Assembly (NCBI GenBank): GCA_014281115.1 | Contig: JACONQ010000012.1 | Coordinates: forward strand, 2,356,001-2,420,000 | Reading direction: 5' to 3' | DNA from: Laburnicola sp. R22_1 | Lineage: Eukaryota > Ascomycota > Dothideomycetes > Pleosporales > Didymosphaeriaceae | DNA length: 64,000 bases | Part shown: piece by piece, positions 24,649 to 40,559 of the stretch | Layout: each line of letters begins with the position of its first letter | Position numbering within the stretch: the stretch's first letter is position 1 | Translations under genes and position numbers: made by a program | The notes under the pieces: model-generated | The model's input: only the letters and a program-made list of their open reading frames with translations | The model's database searches: none | Told to the model about the DNA's origin: nothing

Positions 24649-25342
24649 ATGTGTCTTCCACCGTCCACAAACCCACCCACGGCTAGCGACCAAAACTGTG
24701 CCCTTTGTCAGGGCCTCTCCTCGTACCTAGCAGCAACGATGGACAGCCCTCGGACGTTATCGATGATGTTGAACTCCGCTGCAAGCACCATTTCCACTGG
24801 AGCTGTATGTTGGATTTCTCCGTTTCCTCATCCGATGCACGCAGTCGCTGTGCGCTTTGCCGACAGAGTGTCCTCAACGCTCACGGGGACTTCATGGTCC
24901 GGGCGCGCAATGAACATGAATATACCGGTGACTTCGACTTTGGAAGCGAAATTGATGAGGATCCGTTCCACAAGGCGAGTCTCATTTGTAAGAGTTTTCA
25001 ACTTCCACTGATCCATTACAGGTGAATCCACAATCGGAACGCGAGATAGCCTTCTTAACTCTGATGTCGGAGATGGGCTTGGCCGACGCGGAGCTATTTC
25101 TCAAATGCGAGGATCCAGGTGCCACTGGGAAGATGGATCCCAATGTTTGCTACAACAGTGGTGGAATGACCGCTATGCATATGGCAGCACTGAATGATGA
25201 TATAGAGGGGATTCAATTGCTTCTCAAGTATGGCGCAGATAACACACTTCCCACAGAGGATGGCCAGACTGCACTTGACATGGCTAAGGAGCAGAACGCG
25301 AAAAAGGCGATGGCTTTGTTGACAGGGGAGGGAGGGGAATAG
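24649..25342 (+). pseudogene. RING finger-ankyrin repeat protein, apparently frameshifted
   Basis: Encodes a C3HC4-like RING (CALC ... CKHHFHWSC ... CALC) followed by two ankyrin repeats (GGMTAMHMAAL, EDGQTALDMA), the layout of small fungal ubiquitin-ligase-like proteins. Exon 1 ends at 24974, an intron of 47 nt runs 24975-25021, and exon 2 is 25022-25342. The donor is GCGAGT, so this is a GC-AG intron. It keeps frame, giving HK|VNPQ. The first CALC (about 24694-24705) is in a different frame from the rest of the RING; the switch falls near 24705-24730, before LVPSSNDGQPSDVIDD. No intron fits there, so I see a small indel or a sequencing error. Repeat copy A ends only 17 bp upstream, so the promoter has probably been replaced and the gene is likely dying. 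Confidence 0.6.
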
Positions 25343-25724
25343 AAGGAGGCGGAGTTGTTCTACGGAGATCGAGGTACGTCCAACAGTATCAGAGCCCGCT
25401 TTAGTCATTAACATTCATTCACGACGGATGAAACGAAGCTGCCGAGCAGCTACCAACAAGTAGCTACTAGGAGTAGAACCCAAGCGTCAAAAGAAGCGAG
25501 AATCTACTAGCGATAGCAAGGTATATACATGAATAACTCTCCATGAGAGTAGCCAAAGGAAAACCAAAAAAAAATACATGAATAGCAACAAAGAAATCCC
25601 AGGACATAACACCACCATCTACCCCAACCCCACCCTTTCCACAACCCACAAATATATATACAACAAGATCCTCAGGATCAAGGAAAGAACTCCTCCAGCT
25701 AATACACCGTCAACACCCTCTAAC

Positions 25725-26419
25725 TTAAAGCTTCTTCTCATTCGAGCACAAGACAAAATTCAAATCCTTGCCCGTCCCCGCACCCCCACACCCAAACACC
25801 GGCTCCGGAAGCCCCAGCTTCTGCACCGGCTGATCAACATAATACGCCTTGGTAGGGCAATACGAATTCCCCCAGCACGTGACCTTGCCACATCGTTTCT
25901 ACTCCCCGTTAGCCAAACCCAAAAAAATACGCATGCAAGTCAGCCAGCCAGCACGACGCCATGCCAGGCCGACCCATCAAACACATACCTCAGGCGAGTA
26001 AATCTGCAGCCCAGCAATATGCCCCGGGCAATCGGCCGCGCTCCTCCCCTTTGCGCAATTCACCAGCGAGATGTCATAGTACATGACGTTGTTAGCGATT
26101 GCGTATTCAAACTGCGTGTGCTGGTCTCCGATGAGGGCGGGCGTGCGGCTGACTTTTATGCTGACGCCGCAGCCGGGGCAGGAGGAGCGGATGGGCTCGC
26201 TGTATTTGCTGCGGGGGTTGACTTTTATGGCGGGGGTGGAGCGCTGGTTGTGCGTTAGATGTAGAAGGGGATGGGGAAGGGGGAGGGGGGAAGTACCCTG
26301 CCGTCGACGCTCCAGATCCACATTGGTCTGTTGCAGCGATTTACTAGAGTCATTTTGCCTAGGGCGGCGGTGGAGGCGATTTGTGTGGCGCACACGAGGA
26401 GGATGGATTTGAGGAGCAT
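25725..26419 (-). CDS. Secreted thaumatin-like (BYS1-type) cysteine-rich protein
   Basis: 183-residue predicted protein in three exons: 26419-26297, 26243-25989 and 25898-25725. Introns are 53 nt (donor GTACTT, acceptor CAG) and 90 nt (donor GTATGT, acceptor TAG), both phase 0. It begins with a signal peptide (MLLKSILLVCATQIASTAAL). The mature part has a beta-rich layout with LVNRCNRPMWIWSVDG, YSEPIR, GVSIKVSR, QFEYAI and VMYYDISLVNC, then a Cys-rich tail (CGKVTCWGNSYCP ... FGCGG ... NFVLCS). YSEPIR, GVSIKVS and YYDIS recall the fungal BYS1/thaumatin-like secreted family, whose members are extracellular and often induced on hosts or in a specific growth phase. About 12 Cys could form six disulfides. 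Function is unknown beyond secretion. Confidence 0.8.
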
Positions 26420-29004
26420 GGTTGTGGTGGAGGAATTTGGTAGATCGATGCTGGTGGATATACTGTATGGCAGTGAAATAATTCGAGCTCAGACTCGCCG
26501 ATTCAAGGGAGAGAAATGAATAGTTTAGGAGAATGCGACTACCTGACTGCGTGCGGTGCGGTGAATTCAATAGACAGGGGCAGATCTCATATACGGTGTT
26601 CTCCGCAGCATCATGTGCCTATGGTCATCTTTGTGGTGTTCTCCGCGACATCATGTGCCCCTGGGAGACCTTTGTGGCTGTGGCTGTGCTCGTTTTGTTC
26701 ATCTTGTTGTCTTTGTGTTGGTAATTTCGCGTGGCTGTCCTTTGTGCGTGATACTGTTTCGCGCGCACACTCAAGACTGGGCGTTCTTGTCGGTAATATG
26801 ATTCGAGTTTGACTTGTTGGTGCTTTTCCGCGTCACTAAAAGTTCTGCATTTTATTAATCGTTGATAGTGGACGACCTCAACAGCAGTACTGGAATAATA
26901 GGGATTTCTCTCCTCGATACCATTTTCTGGAACCTTTATTCACTCATTTAAATTCATATCATAGTCACTGCAACCCTTTCCAGATCATGAAACTTAACAG
27001 CAAAACCACACCTCTTCAACATCCAAAGAAAATCTCAACAACCCACAACCCACCACCCCCGCCAAGTTCCCGCTCGCCCCAAGACATCAAACCAAAGAAC
27101 AACTCTTACCCCACAACAAAGCCCCGCGCATTACAACCCATCCGATCTGCACAGACCATCCCATAGCACAAAGAAAATCCCACGCGGCAGCCTATACGAA
27201 TCTCACTTCTAGTGTCTCGTGCGTAGCCTTTACAGCCGTGAGTGGTGCTTTGCTTCTTACTCATTACTAAAGCGCGCGACTTGTAGATCAGCTCATTACA
27301 ATAGAGTGTGAATTGTAGGTCAGGTCATGATAAAAACGTGCAAATTATACGTCAAAGACGCGATTACGAGGCGTACGTAGCTGCGTCGCTTCACCGGCTT
27401 CGTTGTTCTCAGTCACTTGTTTCGTGCCCTGATTCCATCGCGATGATGGCGCAGTAGTAAGGATATAGGAAGCAAATGTAACAAAAGTTGCTTCACCTGC
27501 TGCTTGTGATGAGCACCAGAAGACCCGTATAGGGCAGGGCTGGAGGCGTGAACGATAGGCCTGATATATCCGTATCACGTACCGTACTACGTATCTCCAG
27601 CTAATTCAATTAAACCACCGCGTCTACCCAAACTTCAATCTAACACTGCACATGATCTGTTCTAGTGCGTGCACGTGTAATTCCCCGACTAAAAAACAAT
27701 CAAACAGCATCATCATCATCATCATGATAAAAAAAACACAAAGCTCCAAACCACTAAAACATCAGCATAACCTACCATTCTAACCAACTAACCAACCAAC
27801 CGGCCAACCGACCAACTAATAACGTCCTCTCAGTGAGGCCCTGGGGGTGGTGTTGTGCTCAATACCACACCCGCTTGCATACGTAGGTAGATGTACACCA
27901 AGTACCACGCTAGGACAGGACAGGAGAAAACTCCAAACTCCAAACTCCAAACTCCGTGTTGCGTACCTAACATATCACCCCCCGCCTAGCTACACAACAC
28001 GACCCCGACCGACTCAACAATATGCAATTCCTTATCGATCTAGCTAGCTGACTGTGTATTCTCGCGTGGTACGACGTGGATGTAGATGTCAATGTGCGCT
28101 CTACCCGCACACGGAGTAAGGTGCTTGAGTAGACTGACGCTACGCTCTTCTGCTCTGCTCTGCTATGCGCTGGGGAGAAAAGCAACCGGGATAGGCACAG
28201 GGAGGTTGTGGGTGAGTGGGTATGCGGGCGGGCATGACTGACGGATATTGAGATTGAGGTTGGGAAGGAAGGAAAGGTGGAGGGTGGAGGGTGGATATGA
28301 TAGTGGGGTTTGAATTGAAATGGGATAAAGGGCATTACTAGAACTCGACTGAAGAGGAAAGAAAAAGAGGAGAGGAGTCTGCGTGTCTATGCTTCCAACC
28401 TCCCTACTATTTCTCAGCATGCCGAAATACGTTATTAAATCTCGACACGACGAAAGCAGTGCAACATCCATCCAAGGAATCAAGAACAACCAAGTATGAA
28501 ACATCACGACCTACGCATCGAAGAATTCATCACGCTAAGTAAGTGGGAGACATGTACACGCTTACCTCAACCACACATAACACATACCCGCCTGCGCATC
28601 CAGCAACATCACATCACCACTACGACGCAAACAAGCATTTCAACTAATTGGTCCCCTGGACGGCAGGCCATGGCAGCACAGACACGTGAACAGTAAAACT
28701 AGCACCAAAAATTGCAATTAATACATGCATTCGTTTGACAAAGCGGTAGAGTAAAACTTACAATTCACTGCATCGAAAAAAACTTAAATCCCAGCCCCTC
28801 CACATGCTAAACCCAGGGGGGCAGTACCGAACATAACGCTCCGTGGAGCAGAAGCCTCGGGCGAAGAACCTACCGTCTTCAAAGGGCTTATTCCAAAATG
28901 CCATTTAACTTGGGTATCTCCTGTGCGCGCGGCATAAACGGTGGACACAAGCATACGTCGAACAGCACGTAGCGCCAATCAGACACTAGGTGCAATGTCT
29001 TGCC
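26420..29004. other. Intergenic region, no supported gene
   Basis: Normal composition. Simple-sequence tracts include (CAT)n at about 27706-27724 and a CCAA/CCGG run at 27780-27815, plus a triple repeat of CTCCAAA near 27930-27955. The last few hundred bases before 29004 are probably the PRP3 3' untranslated region. Open frames here overlap on both strands and none carries a recognisable domain. Confidence 0.5.
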
Positions 29005-30543
29005 TCACTCCGACCCCTTTGCAAGCGCGAGCGCCCACATGCTGTCGATCTTGCTCCTCGACAGAACCTGCCTCGCCTCGCCGTCCGTCTCACACATCTT
29101 GGACCCCCACTTGCGGAAGCCGCGCTCTTTGAGCTCGCCCTCGAAAACAAGAACACACTTGTTGTAGGATAGATCTTTGACGTTTCCCTTTTCATCGAGA
29201 GACTGCAGCCACTGCGGGTCCGACGCCTGCTTCTCCGCCTGGATCTCGGTAGGCTGGGCATTCTCATTCCACTTGATGCGGTGCAGCATGAGCTTCTTGT
29301 ACTTGTTGACCGAGTGAATGCCGCCTTCGACGATGACCAGACACATATGAGGGTTGAACAAGGTGACACCGGTAAGGGCGAGCTGCTTGGCGTTGAGGTC
29401 GATCTGGTAGCGGTGCTTTCCATAGGCGAGTGTGTCGATCCTGAACACGCACATGTAGAGCGCCTTTTGGGCATCCTTTTGCTGATTCGTCTCGAGCTTG
29501 GCAAGCCGTTGCTCCTTGGTCAGTTTTCGCTCCTCGTTGGCCTTGACGTGGTCATTGTGGCGTTCCTGAATCTGCCCCTCGACCAGCATTTCAACTGCAG
29601 TCGGATCTGCAATGGCCTGCTCGCCCATGACGCGCATCATGTTCCCGCGCTTGACCTTTGGAGGCGGCGGAGGCTCGAGGCCGAGACGGATCTTGGCTTG
29701 GGTCTCTTTGAGCTCCTCGGCACGGCGCATTCGGCGCAGCTTAGCCTGCTCTTTGGGCGTGAGGTACATGGGCTTCGTCTCGATGAGCCGCTTGTCTTGC
29801 GGGGCTTTGAGCAGGGGCGGATGCTGGATGTAGATGGTAACGACGGTATCGTCGCCTTCAATCTTGACTTTGGACTCGTCATCCAGGCAGTCGTAGGATT
29901 TGTCGTCGAGCAGCCCTTCGTCCCACCACTCGATATCCGGTGGCGGCTGTACCAGGAATCCACGCTCGCTGTTCTCGTCCAGGCCCGCCCGACGCGCTTG
30001 CTGGGCAAGGACCTTCTTGATCTGTTCCAGCCGGTTTTGCGCACGCAGCTTGGACGCCTGCTCGAGGTACTTGCCGCGCTGGTTGAACATGAGACTGCGC
30101 GACGTCTTGGTGCGAACTCCGGGCAGCGGTTTCGGATCGAAATATGGGTTCTTGCGCTCCTCGACAGGCTTCGGCGCCGGCGTCTTTGACTGTCCTTCGG
30201 TCCTGGGTTCTTCTCGTCGGCTGTCCAGAGGCGCAGCGGGAGTGGCAGCGGCCCTTGCCTCAATTTTGGACGCGATCTTGCTGCCGGCGAGCAGGGCCGC
30301 AGTGCGCGCCTTCATTGCCTCCAGCTTGGACATTCCACTCGCGGGCGCGGGCGCAGGGGCTTGCACGGGCGGCGAGGGAGACGCGCCATTGCTCTGGGGC
30401 TTCCTCGCAGCAAGCCTCGCCCGAATCTCGGCTGCTTTGGCAGCGGCAGCGGCTTTGGCAGCAGCGACCGGGTCGGCTGATGGTCTCGCACGCTTGTTGG
30501 GGTCGCCATGGTCGCCTGCGTATGGCCGTTTCTCGGGGGGCAT
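29005..30543 (-). CDS. PRP3: U4/U6 snRNP-associated splicing factor Prp3
   Basis: 512 residues, single exon. Prp3 binds the U4/U6 duplex in the tri-snRNP and stabilises it for pre-mRNA splicing in the nucleus. A basic and Ala-rich N-terminus (KRPYAGDHGDPNKRARPS) leads into the PRP3 domain (about 140-360: NPYFDPKPLPG, LMFNQRGKYLEQASKLRAQ, IEWWDEGLL, IQHPPLLKAP, MYLTPKEQAKLRRMRR). The C-terminal DUF1115 (about 385-500) contains the ferredoxin-like U6-contacting region: VFRIDTLAYGKHRYQID, LALTGVTLFNP, VEGGIHSVNKYKKLML, RIKWNE. I start at MPPEKRPY. The frame stays open for 114 more codons to 30885, but that would run to within 9 bp of the RPA190 start and the extra sequence looks like promoter, not protein. 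Confidence 0.93.
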   Translation of the reverse strand: MPPEKRPYAGDHGDPNKRARPSADPVAAAKAAAAAKAAEIRARLAARKPQSNGASPSPPVQAPAPAPASGMSKLEAMKARTAALLAGSKIASKIEARAAATPAAPLDSRREEPRTEGQSKTPAPKPVEERKNPYFDPKPLPGVRTKTSRSLMFNQRGKYLEQASKLRAQNRLEQIKKVLAQQARRAGLDENSERGFLVQPPPDIEWWDEGLLDDKSYDCLDDESKVKIEGDDTVVTIYIQHPPLLKAPQDKRLIETKPMYLTPKEQAKLRRMRRAEELKETQAKIRLGLEPPPPPKVKRGNMMRVMGEQAIADPTAVEMLVEGQIQERHNDHVKANEERKLTKEQRLAKLETNQQKDAQKALYMCVFRIDTLAYGKHRYQIDLNAKQLALTGVTLFNPHMCLVIVEGGIHSVNKYKKLMLHRIKWNENAQPTEIQAEKQASDPQWLQSLDEKGNVKDLSYNKCVLVFEGELKERGFRKWGSKMCETDGEARQVLSRSKIDSMWALALAKGSE

Positions 30544-30893
30544 CGTGTGTCGACGACGGAGGGGTTCGAACGGCGAGTCGCGTGCGAGCGAGAGCAACAA
30601 CCTGTGAATGTCCGCTGTTAGAGCACTCCCGACTGTGCGCACAGCTATGTGGTCGGTGGCGGCGATGGCCTGGGGTGATGCGATGGATGTTGCAGTTGCA
30701 GTTGGAGAGGCGGAGGTGGTGGTCAAGGTGCGCCTGCCGTCACCAAAAAGCGTGACTGCCGCGCGGGAGCCTAGCGTCTTGGCGAACTTTTTCGACCTTC
30801 GAAAAATTGTCCCCGCCGTCTTGACCTCCGCCGATCTCTTTACGACCAATTCAGAGAAAAGCGACGCGGGTGCAGCGCGCGCCATATTGCAAC
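30544..30893. promoter_or_regulatory. Shared divergent promoter region of PRP3 and RPA190
   Basis: 350 bp separating two head-to-head housekeeping genes, so it must hold both core promoters and both 5' leaders. No clear TATA box is visible. The PRP3 frame remains accidentally open across it. Confidence 0.6.
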
Positions 30894-36427
<5,534 letters not shown>

Positions 36428-37697
36428 TACGGAGCTCCATTTGTCGACTTGGCGTTGAAGGATATGGGCATGGGCATGGGCATGGGCGGGGTCTGGAGTT
36501 TGTTTGCAAGCGCTGCGTGCGTAAAAGTTTGGGAGGGTTTGCCTGTGCGTATGTGTGTGTAATTTAGATGCAATTTGATGCTTGTACTAAATCATGCGCA
36601 CGTGCTCCGCTCCCCACGATGGTTGATTCCAGTCGCGTGGATCTCTGCGATGCAGAAGTGTTGATAGATCTTGCGTCCTATTAACATGCCTTTTTATTCA
36701 TGTTGTCTTTCTGTACCATTAATCGACCTCCGTTTAGCCGTCGGTGTTTCTAAGTGTTTGTATATTTTCCGTGGGCTATTCTCACCGAGAGGGGTGTCAG
36801 GCGGCTTTCTGAGTGTTTGTGCTTGATTTATTTGTTAGAAGTGGTAGAAGGCTCTAGGGTCTTATAAAGTGTAGAGGGGTTCTACGTATATAGATCAATA
36901 TATGATTTTTTCCCTGTTGTATAGAGATCTAAACTGTGGTTGTAGGAGTTAGTGTTGGTAGTGTGTTGTAGTAATTAATACGCCCCTGGATGGATGCACT
37001 AGGAGTGAATAGGACATACCCATCGAAAGACAGCTAAGACATCGCGCATCTTCTGCGCATAGGTATATGACCTTGCCTGCTTGATTCCGACTGTAATAAA
37101 CGGCTAGCGCGTTCCAGTTGCCAATCAGAGCCCGTTGTCGAAGCTGCCCGTCCATCTTTCACCCCGATGACAACACGTGACCAGTCACCAGCGCCTACAG
37201 TCCCTGTCCAGCGCCCACCTCCGAGAGCTCTTTCTCCCACGCCGCACCATCAACTCTGCCCGCGAACCACGCTCAACTTTCCCCGCAACCCGCTCTCAGC
37301 GACTCACTCTGCTGGATCGCTGGACAAACCGCGCGCACTCTGTTTGCTGGCAGGTTTCCCGTCCGCCCGCACCTTGCCGCAAGGTCTCTCAGCACCCACA
37401 GCATCCGTACACGGCCCGCGTGCGCGATTTGCTCCAAAGCTGCTGGGTTCAGGTAAGCTTCCCCTAGGGTTGCCCACATGTCGGGCGCAACTGTAAACAC
37501 ACTGACACCGAATTCAACCAGAACTCACCGAGCGTCTGGCAAATTAGCCGTCTGCTACCTTACCTGCTGTACCTTCCCACCGCAGCCCACGGCGACTACC
37601 GCTTGTCAGTCATCGAGACTTGACGCACGCCTCTTGTCAGGACTTACGGCCTCAGGTCGTCCGACACCGGCAGATTGCTCACCTCCCACCAGCCAGA
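36428..37697. other. Intergenic region and probable 5' leader, no supported gene
   Basis: Contains the RPA190 3' untranslated region (GGGCAT repeats near 36466-36488) and, from about 37150, C-rich sequence likely to be promoter and leader of the next gene. Overlapping open frames at 37167-37500 have no recognisable content. Confidence 0.5.
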
Positions 37698-40241
37698 ATG
37701 GCGTCCGACGCCGAGGGGCGCCCGAAGAGGAAAGCAGCAGTGCGTGCCATATATTACGAGAGCGATGGTTCCGAACTCGAGGACGACGTTCCTGCGAAGA
37801 AGCGCAAGCTCGACATTGATTACGCGCCTGCACGCGACGAGTCTGATATGAGCGAAGAGTCCGACCAAGAGGATAGCTCGATCTCCGTGAAAGAGCCTCG
37901 CCGTGCAGCAGATCAAGCTACGCAAGGCCTTGGCGAGAAGACGGAGTCCTCGGAAAGCTCAAAACAGCCACAGCCCGGGAGCTTGAAGCATGCGAGGAAG
38001 AGAAAGCGGAGGCCGAAAGGAGCTGAAACGAGGGCTCTTAGGTCAAAATTTAGCAAACAAATGCATCCGCAAAAAGCACTAAAAAATCAGGAGGGCTACT
38101 CAGAATGTCCGTACTGCAAACTGAACCGGATGGGCGAGGCATTCGAATCCCCAGAGGAGCCTTGCGATCGATGTAACGCGATCACGAAGATATTCAAGTT
38201 GTATCGTGTCCCACAGATAACCAGTACCGAAAAACAGATAACCAGTATCGAAAAACAGATAAAACACCAGACGTGGATGCCTGGAGACAAATGGGAGCTA
38301 CCAAAGACCCGAAAATGCATTTTCTGCTTAAAACAAATGGATTTTCATACCTGGCTACGGGGCCATGCCACCAAGGTGGATTGCGAGCAATATCCCAACA
38401 TACTGACCCACTCCCAACGGGAAACGCTTGGCTTGACTACTGCAACTGACCTCTATTCGCATGAGAAGTATACAAAGAAGTGCACAATTTGTCAAGAGAC
38501 CATGAACCTAGACGACCATGAAAACCACAAGAAGAAATGCTCAGAGACAGCCGAAACGTGCCCTACATGCTTGAAGCGCGTCGCCTCTAAGCTATTTGAG
38601 GAACACAAGACTTACTGCAAGCGTGGGAGATGCCCAGTCTGTCTCATCTGGGTAGATGTTGCTACACACGACGACAAGCAGTGCGTTCCGCACACTCGTT
38701 GCAATAAGTGTAAGATTCTCTACCCGACATCAGAATACAACGGCCACTACATATCTTGCGATAAATTGGCATGTACCTATTGCGGTCTTGGGAATATTGA
38801 CAAAGACAAGATGGAGGAGCATATTGAGCAATACTGTCCGCGCCGTAAGTGCGCACGGTGCGGTGAGCAACTTACGTTGACTGAATATGACGCTCATTTC
38901 GAAGGATGTCTATTCAGACGCCACAACGCATGCGGTCAACCTATCTTACTAGAAGACCAGGAGAAGCACCAAAAGGAATGTCGCTTCTGGCACTGTACGA
39001 ATTGTGGAAGGATGAAGATTCCACGGGAGGAGGAAAGGACGCATGATTGCGGCATGAAGCTTTGTCGCACGTGCAATCGAAAGTTCACAGTAGTGGAGTA
39101 CGAGAAGCATCACCAAGGATGTCGGGCCAAACTTGCAGACCTAAGGTACGAGTTGGAACAAGATGGCAACTGTGCATGGTTGGATACCGTAAGTTCCACT
39201 CGTTGCGAGGAACCCCCTACGGAATCATCGTCATATTGCTCTGAGCATAAGTCAACATATGAAGCGTATGTTAGACTGGGGTGGACGGACAACACCCCCG
39301 TGGAAAAGCGAGACTTTGCTAAGGAGCTCATCTTGCATGAACCGAGTCAAGCCATCCTAGAGAAGCTCAACAAGCAGGACGTCAGTGTCATCTCCACGTT
39401 GGAGCATTTCGAAAAGATTTGGGACCTGCACAGGGACTGGATCATATTTTCGGATACGGAGTTTCTGAATATTGGGGGTAGAAAATGGGTCCTGCAAATA
39501 TCCATCAAGCGCGGCCTAGGAGAGGAAATTGTCCCTGAGTTGCTTATGAACTACGACATGTCGACGAGTCAATTCGCGGACAAAACTGGCTTGTCGGAAA
39601 GCAGTGATCACATCCCATGGGCAACGATGACCAAGTTTCAAGGCAAACCCAGCGACAGGCCGATGAAAGGGGAGGGAAATTGGAATGGCATCGCGAAATT
39701 ACTGGAGAAATATTGCCACAGGCGTGGTATAACCGGAAAGCAACTTGTCTTTGTCGACTGGTCTAGCTACGGAGTAGATCAGCTTGGAGTTCGAGAGCAT
39801 CTGAGGGACATCCAGAAGGAAACGATTCTACCTGCATCACTGGTGAAGGAGAATACATGTACGCAGTTCAACCCTTTATCTTGGTGGCAAAAGGTACGGA
39901 AGGCTGCCGGTCCGGCCGGTAAGGGGTTCGGTCTCGGACTTGGCAATCTCTACTCAACCTTATTTCCAGATCGGCGTGCGACTCTCGCAAATTCGCATTC
40001 GGCGGAAGCTGACGTCAATATGCTAATCGCGGTCACACGCGCTTACATGGACTTGAGGCAGGGTCGCCCCATCTCAGAACGCTTGGAGGCTCACTTCAAA
40101 CAAAATCCAGATGACACAAGCATCTTCTCCAAGGTCTACCGGGATAACAGCGAAGGCAACTTCGAAGACGAACATGAGATTGACAAGGTCACCGACGCTA
40201 CACTCGGTCTTGTTACCGCAAGGTGCTCGACATGTGTTTGA
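37698..40241 (+). CDS. Tandem C2HC zinc-finger protein with C-terminal DEDDh exonuclease-like domain
   Basis: 847 residues in one exon, starting MASDAEGRPK. Residues 1-125 are acidic then basic, disordered and nuclear-signal-like (AKKRKL, RKRKRRPKG). From 137 to 475 come about ten or eleven zinc-binding units of the form C-x2-C-x(11-12)-H-x(3-5)-C, packed every ~24 residues from 262 onward (for example CTIC at 262-265 with C281; CPTC 288-291 with C307; CNKC 335-338 with C354; CARC 385-388 with C404; CRTC 456-459 with C475). Residues ~575-785 look like an RNase H-fold 3'-5' exonuclease: IIFSDTEF (D586, E588), LVFVDWSSYGVD (D687) and HSAEADVNM (H767, D772), matching the four acidic residues plus His of DEDDh enzymes. 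Roles in RNA or DNA end-processing are inference. I do not recognise a named orthologue. The gene lies between RPA190 and repeat-derived DNA. Confidence 0.85.
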   Translation: MASDAEGRPKRKAAVRAIYYESDGSELEDDVPAKKRKLDIDYAPARDESDMSEESDQEDSSISVKEPRRAADQATQGLGEKTESSESSKQPQPGSLKHARKRKRRPKGAETRALRSKFSKQMHPQKALKNQEGYSECPYCKLNRMGEAFESPEEPCDRCNAITKIFKLYRVPQITSTEKQITSIEKQIKHQTWMPGDKWELPKTRKCIFCLKQMDFHTWLRGHATKVDCEQYPNILTHSQRETLGLTTATDLYSHEKYTKKCTICQETMNLDDHENHKKKCSETAETCPTCLKRVASKLFEEHKTYCKRGRCPVCLIWVDVATHDDKQCVPHTRCNKCKILYPTSEYNGHYISCDKLACTYCGLGNIDKDKMEEHIEQYCPRRKCARCGEQLTLTEYDAHFEGCLFRRHNACGQPILLEDQEKHQKECRFWHCTNCGRMKIPREEERTHDCGMKLCRTCNRKFTVVEYEKHHQGCRAKLADLRYELEQDGNCAWLDTVSSTRCEEPPTESSSYCSEHKSTYEAYVRLGWTDNTPVEKRDFAKELILHEPSQAILEKLNKQDVSVISTLEHFEKIWDLHRDWIIFSDTEFLNIGGRKWVLQISIKRGLGEEIVPELLMNYDMSTSQFADKTGLSESSDHIPWATMTKFQGKPSDRPMKGEGNWNGIAKLLEKYCHRRGITGKQLVFVDWSSYGVDQLGVREHLRDIQKETILPASLVKENTCTQFNPLSWWQKVRKAAGPAGKGFGLGLGNLYSTLFPDRRATLANSHSAEADVNMLIAVTRAYMDLRQGRPISERLEAHFKQNPDDTSIFSKVYRDNSEGNFEDEHEIDKVTDATLGLVTARCSTCV

Positions 40242-40559
40242 TTTTGCTTTTTAAGCTGAACAGTTTAATTTTAAACTAGATAAAGTAGCACTAAATACCC
40301 CTCTTATAATTAACCTATAAATAGATAATATTATAGATCTAGCAACTATCTCTATAAGTGGTAATACTTATAGAGCGCCTTAATATGCACTATACACTCT
40401 AGGTAGAAACTATTACCCTCTTTAATATACTTAATAAGGGATTATATCCTTTTTAGCTCCCTCTTAATAAATATAGCATCCTTCTTAGTTTTTATATATA
40501 TTAGTAATTATATAAAATTAAGTTAATAAGCGTACCCTTAGGTAAGTTATAGCACCTTA
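40242..40559. other. AT-rich degraded DNA downstream of the exonuclease gene
   Basis: Composition switches to TA-rich immediately after the stop codon at 40239-40241. No gene or terminus seen. Confidence 0.5.

Noticed and set aside
29281..30755. Long plus-strand open frames opposite PRP3
   Set aside because: Shadows of a GC-rich coding strand; no domain, and PRP3 is unambiguous on the minus strand.
30544..30885. Longer 626-residue Prp3 starting MARAAPASLF
   Set aside because: It would leave 8 bp between divergent start codons; the extra residues are low-complexity and MPPEKRPY is a natural Prp3 start.
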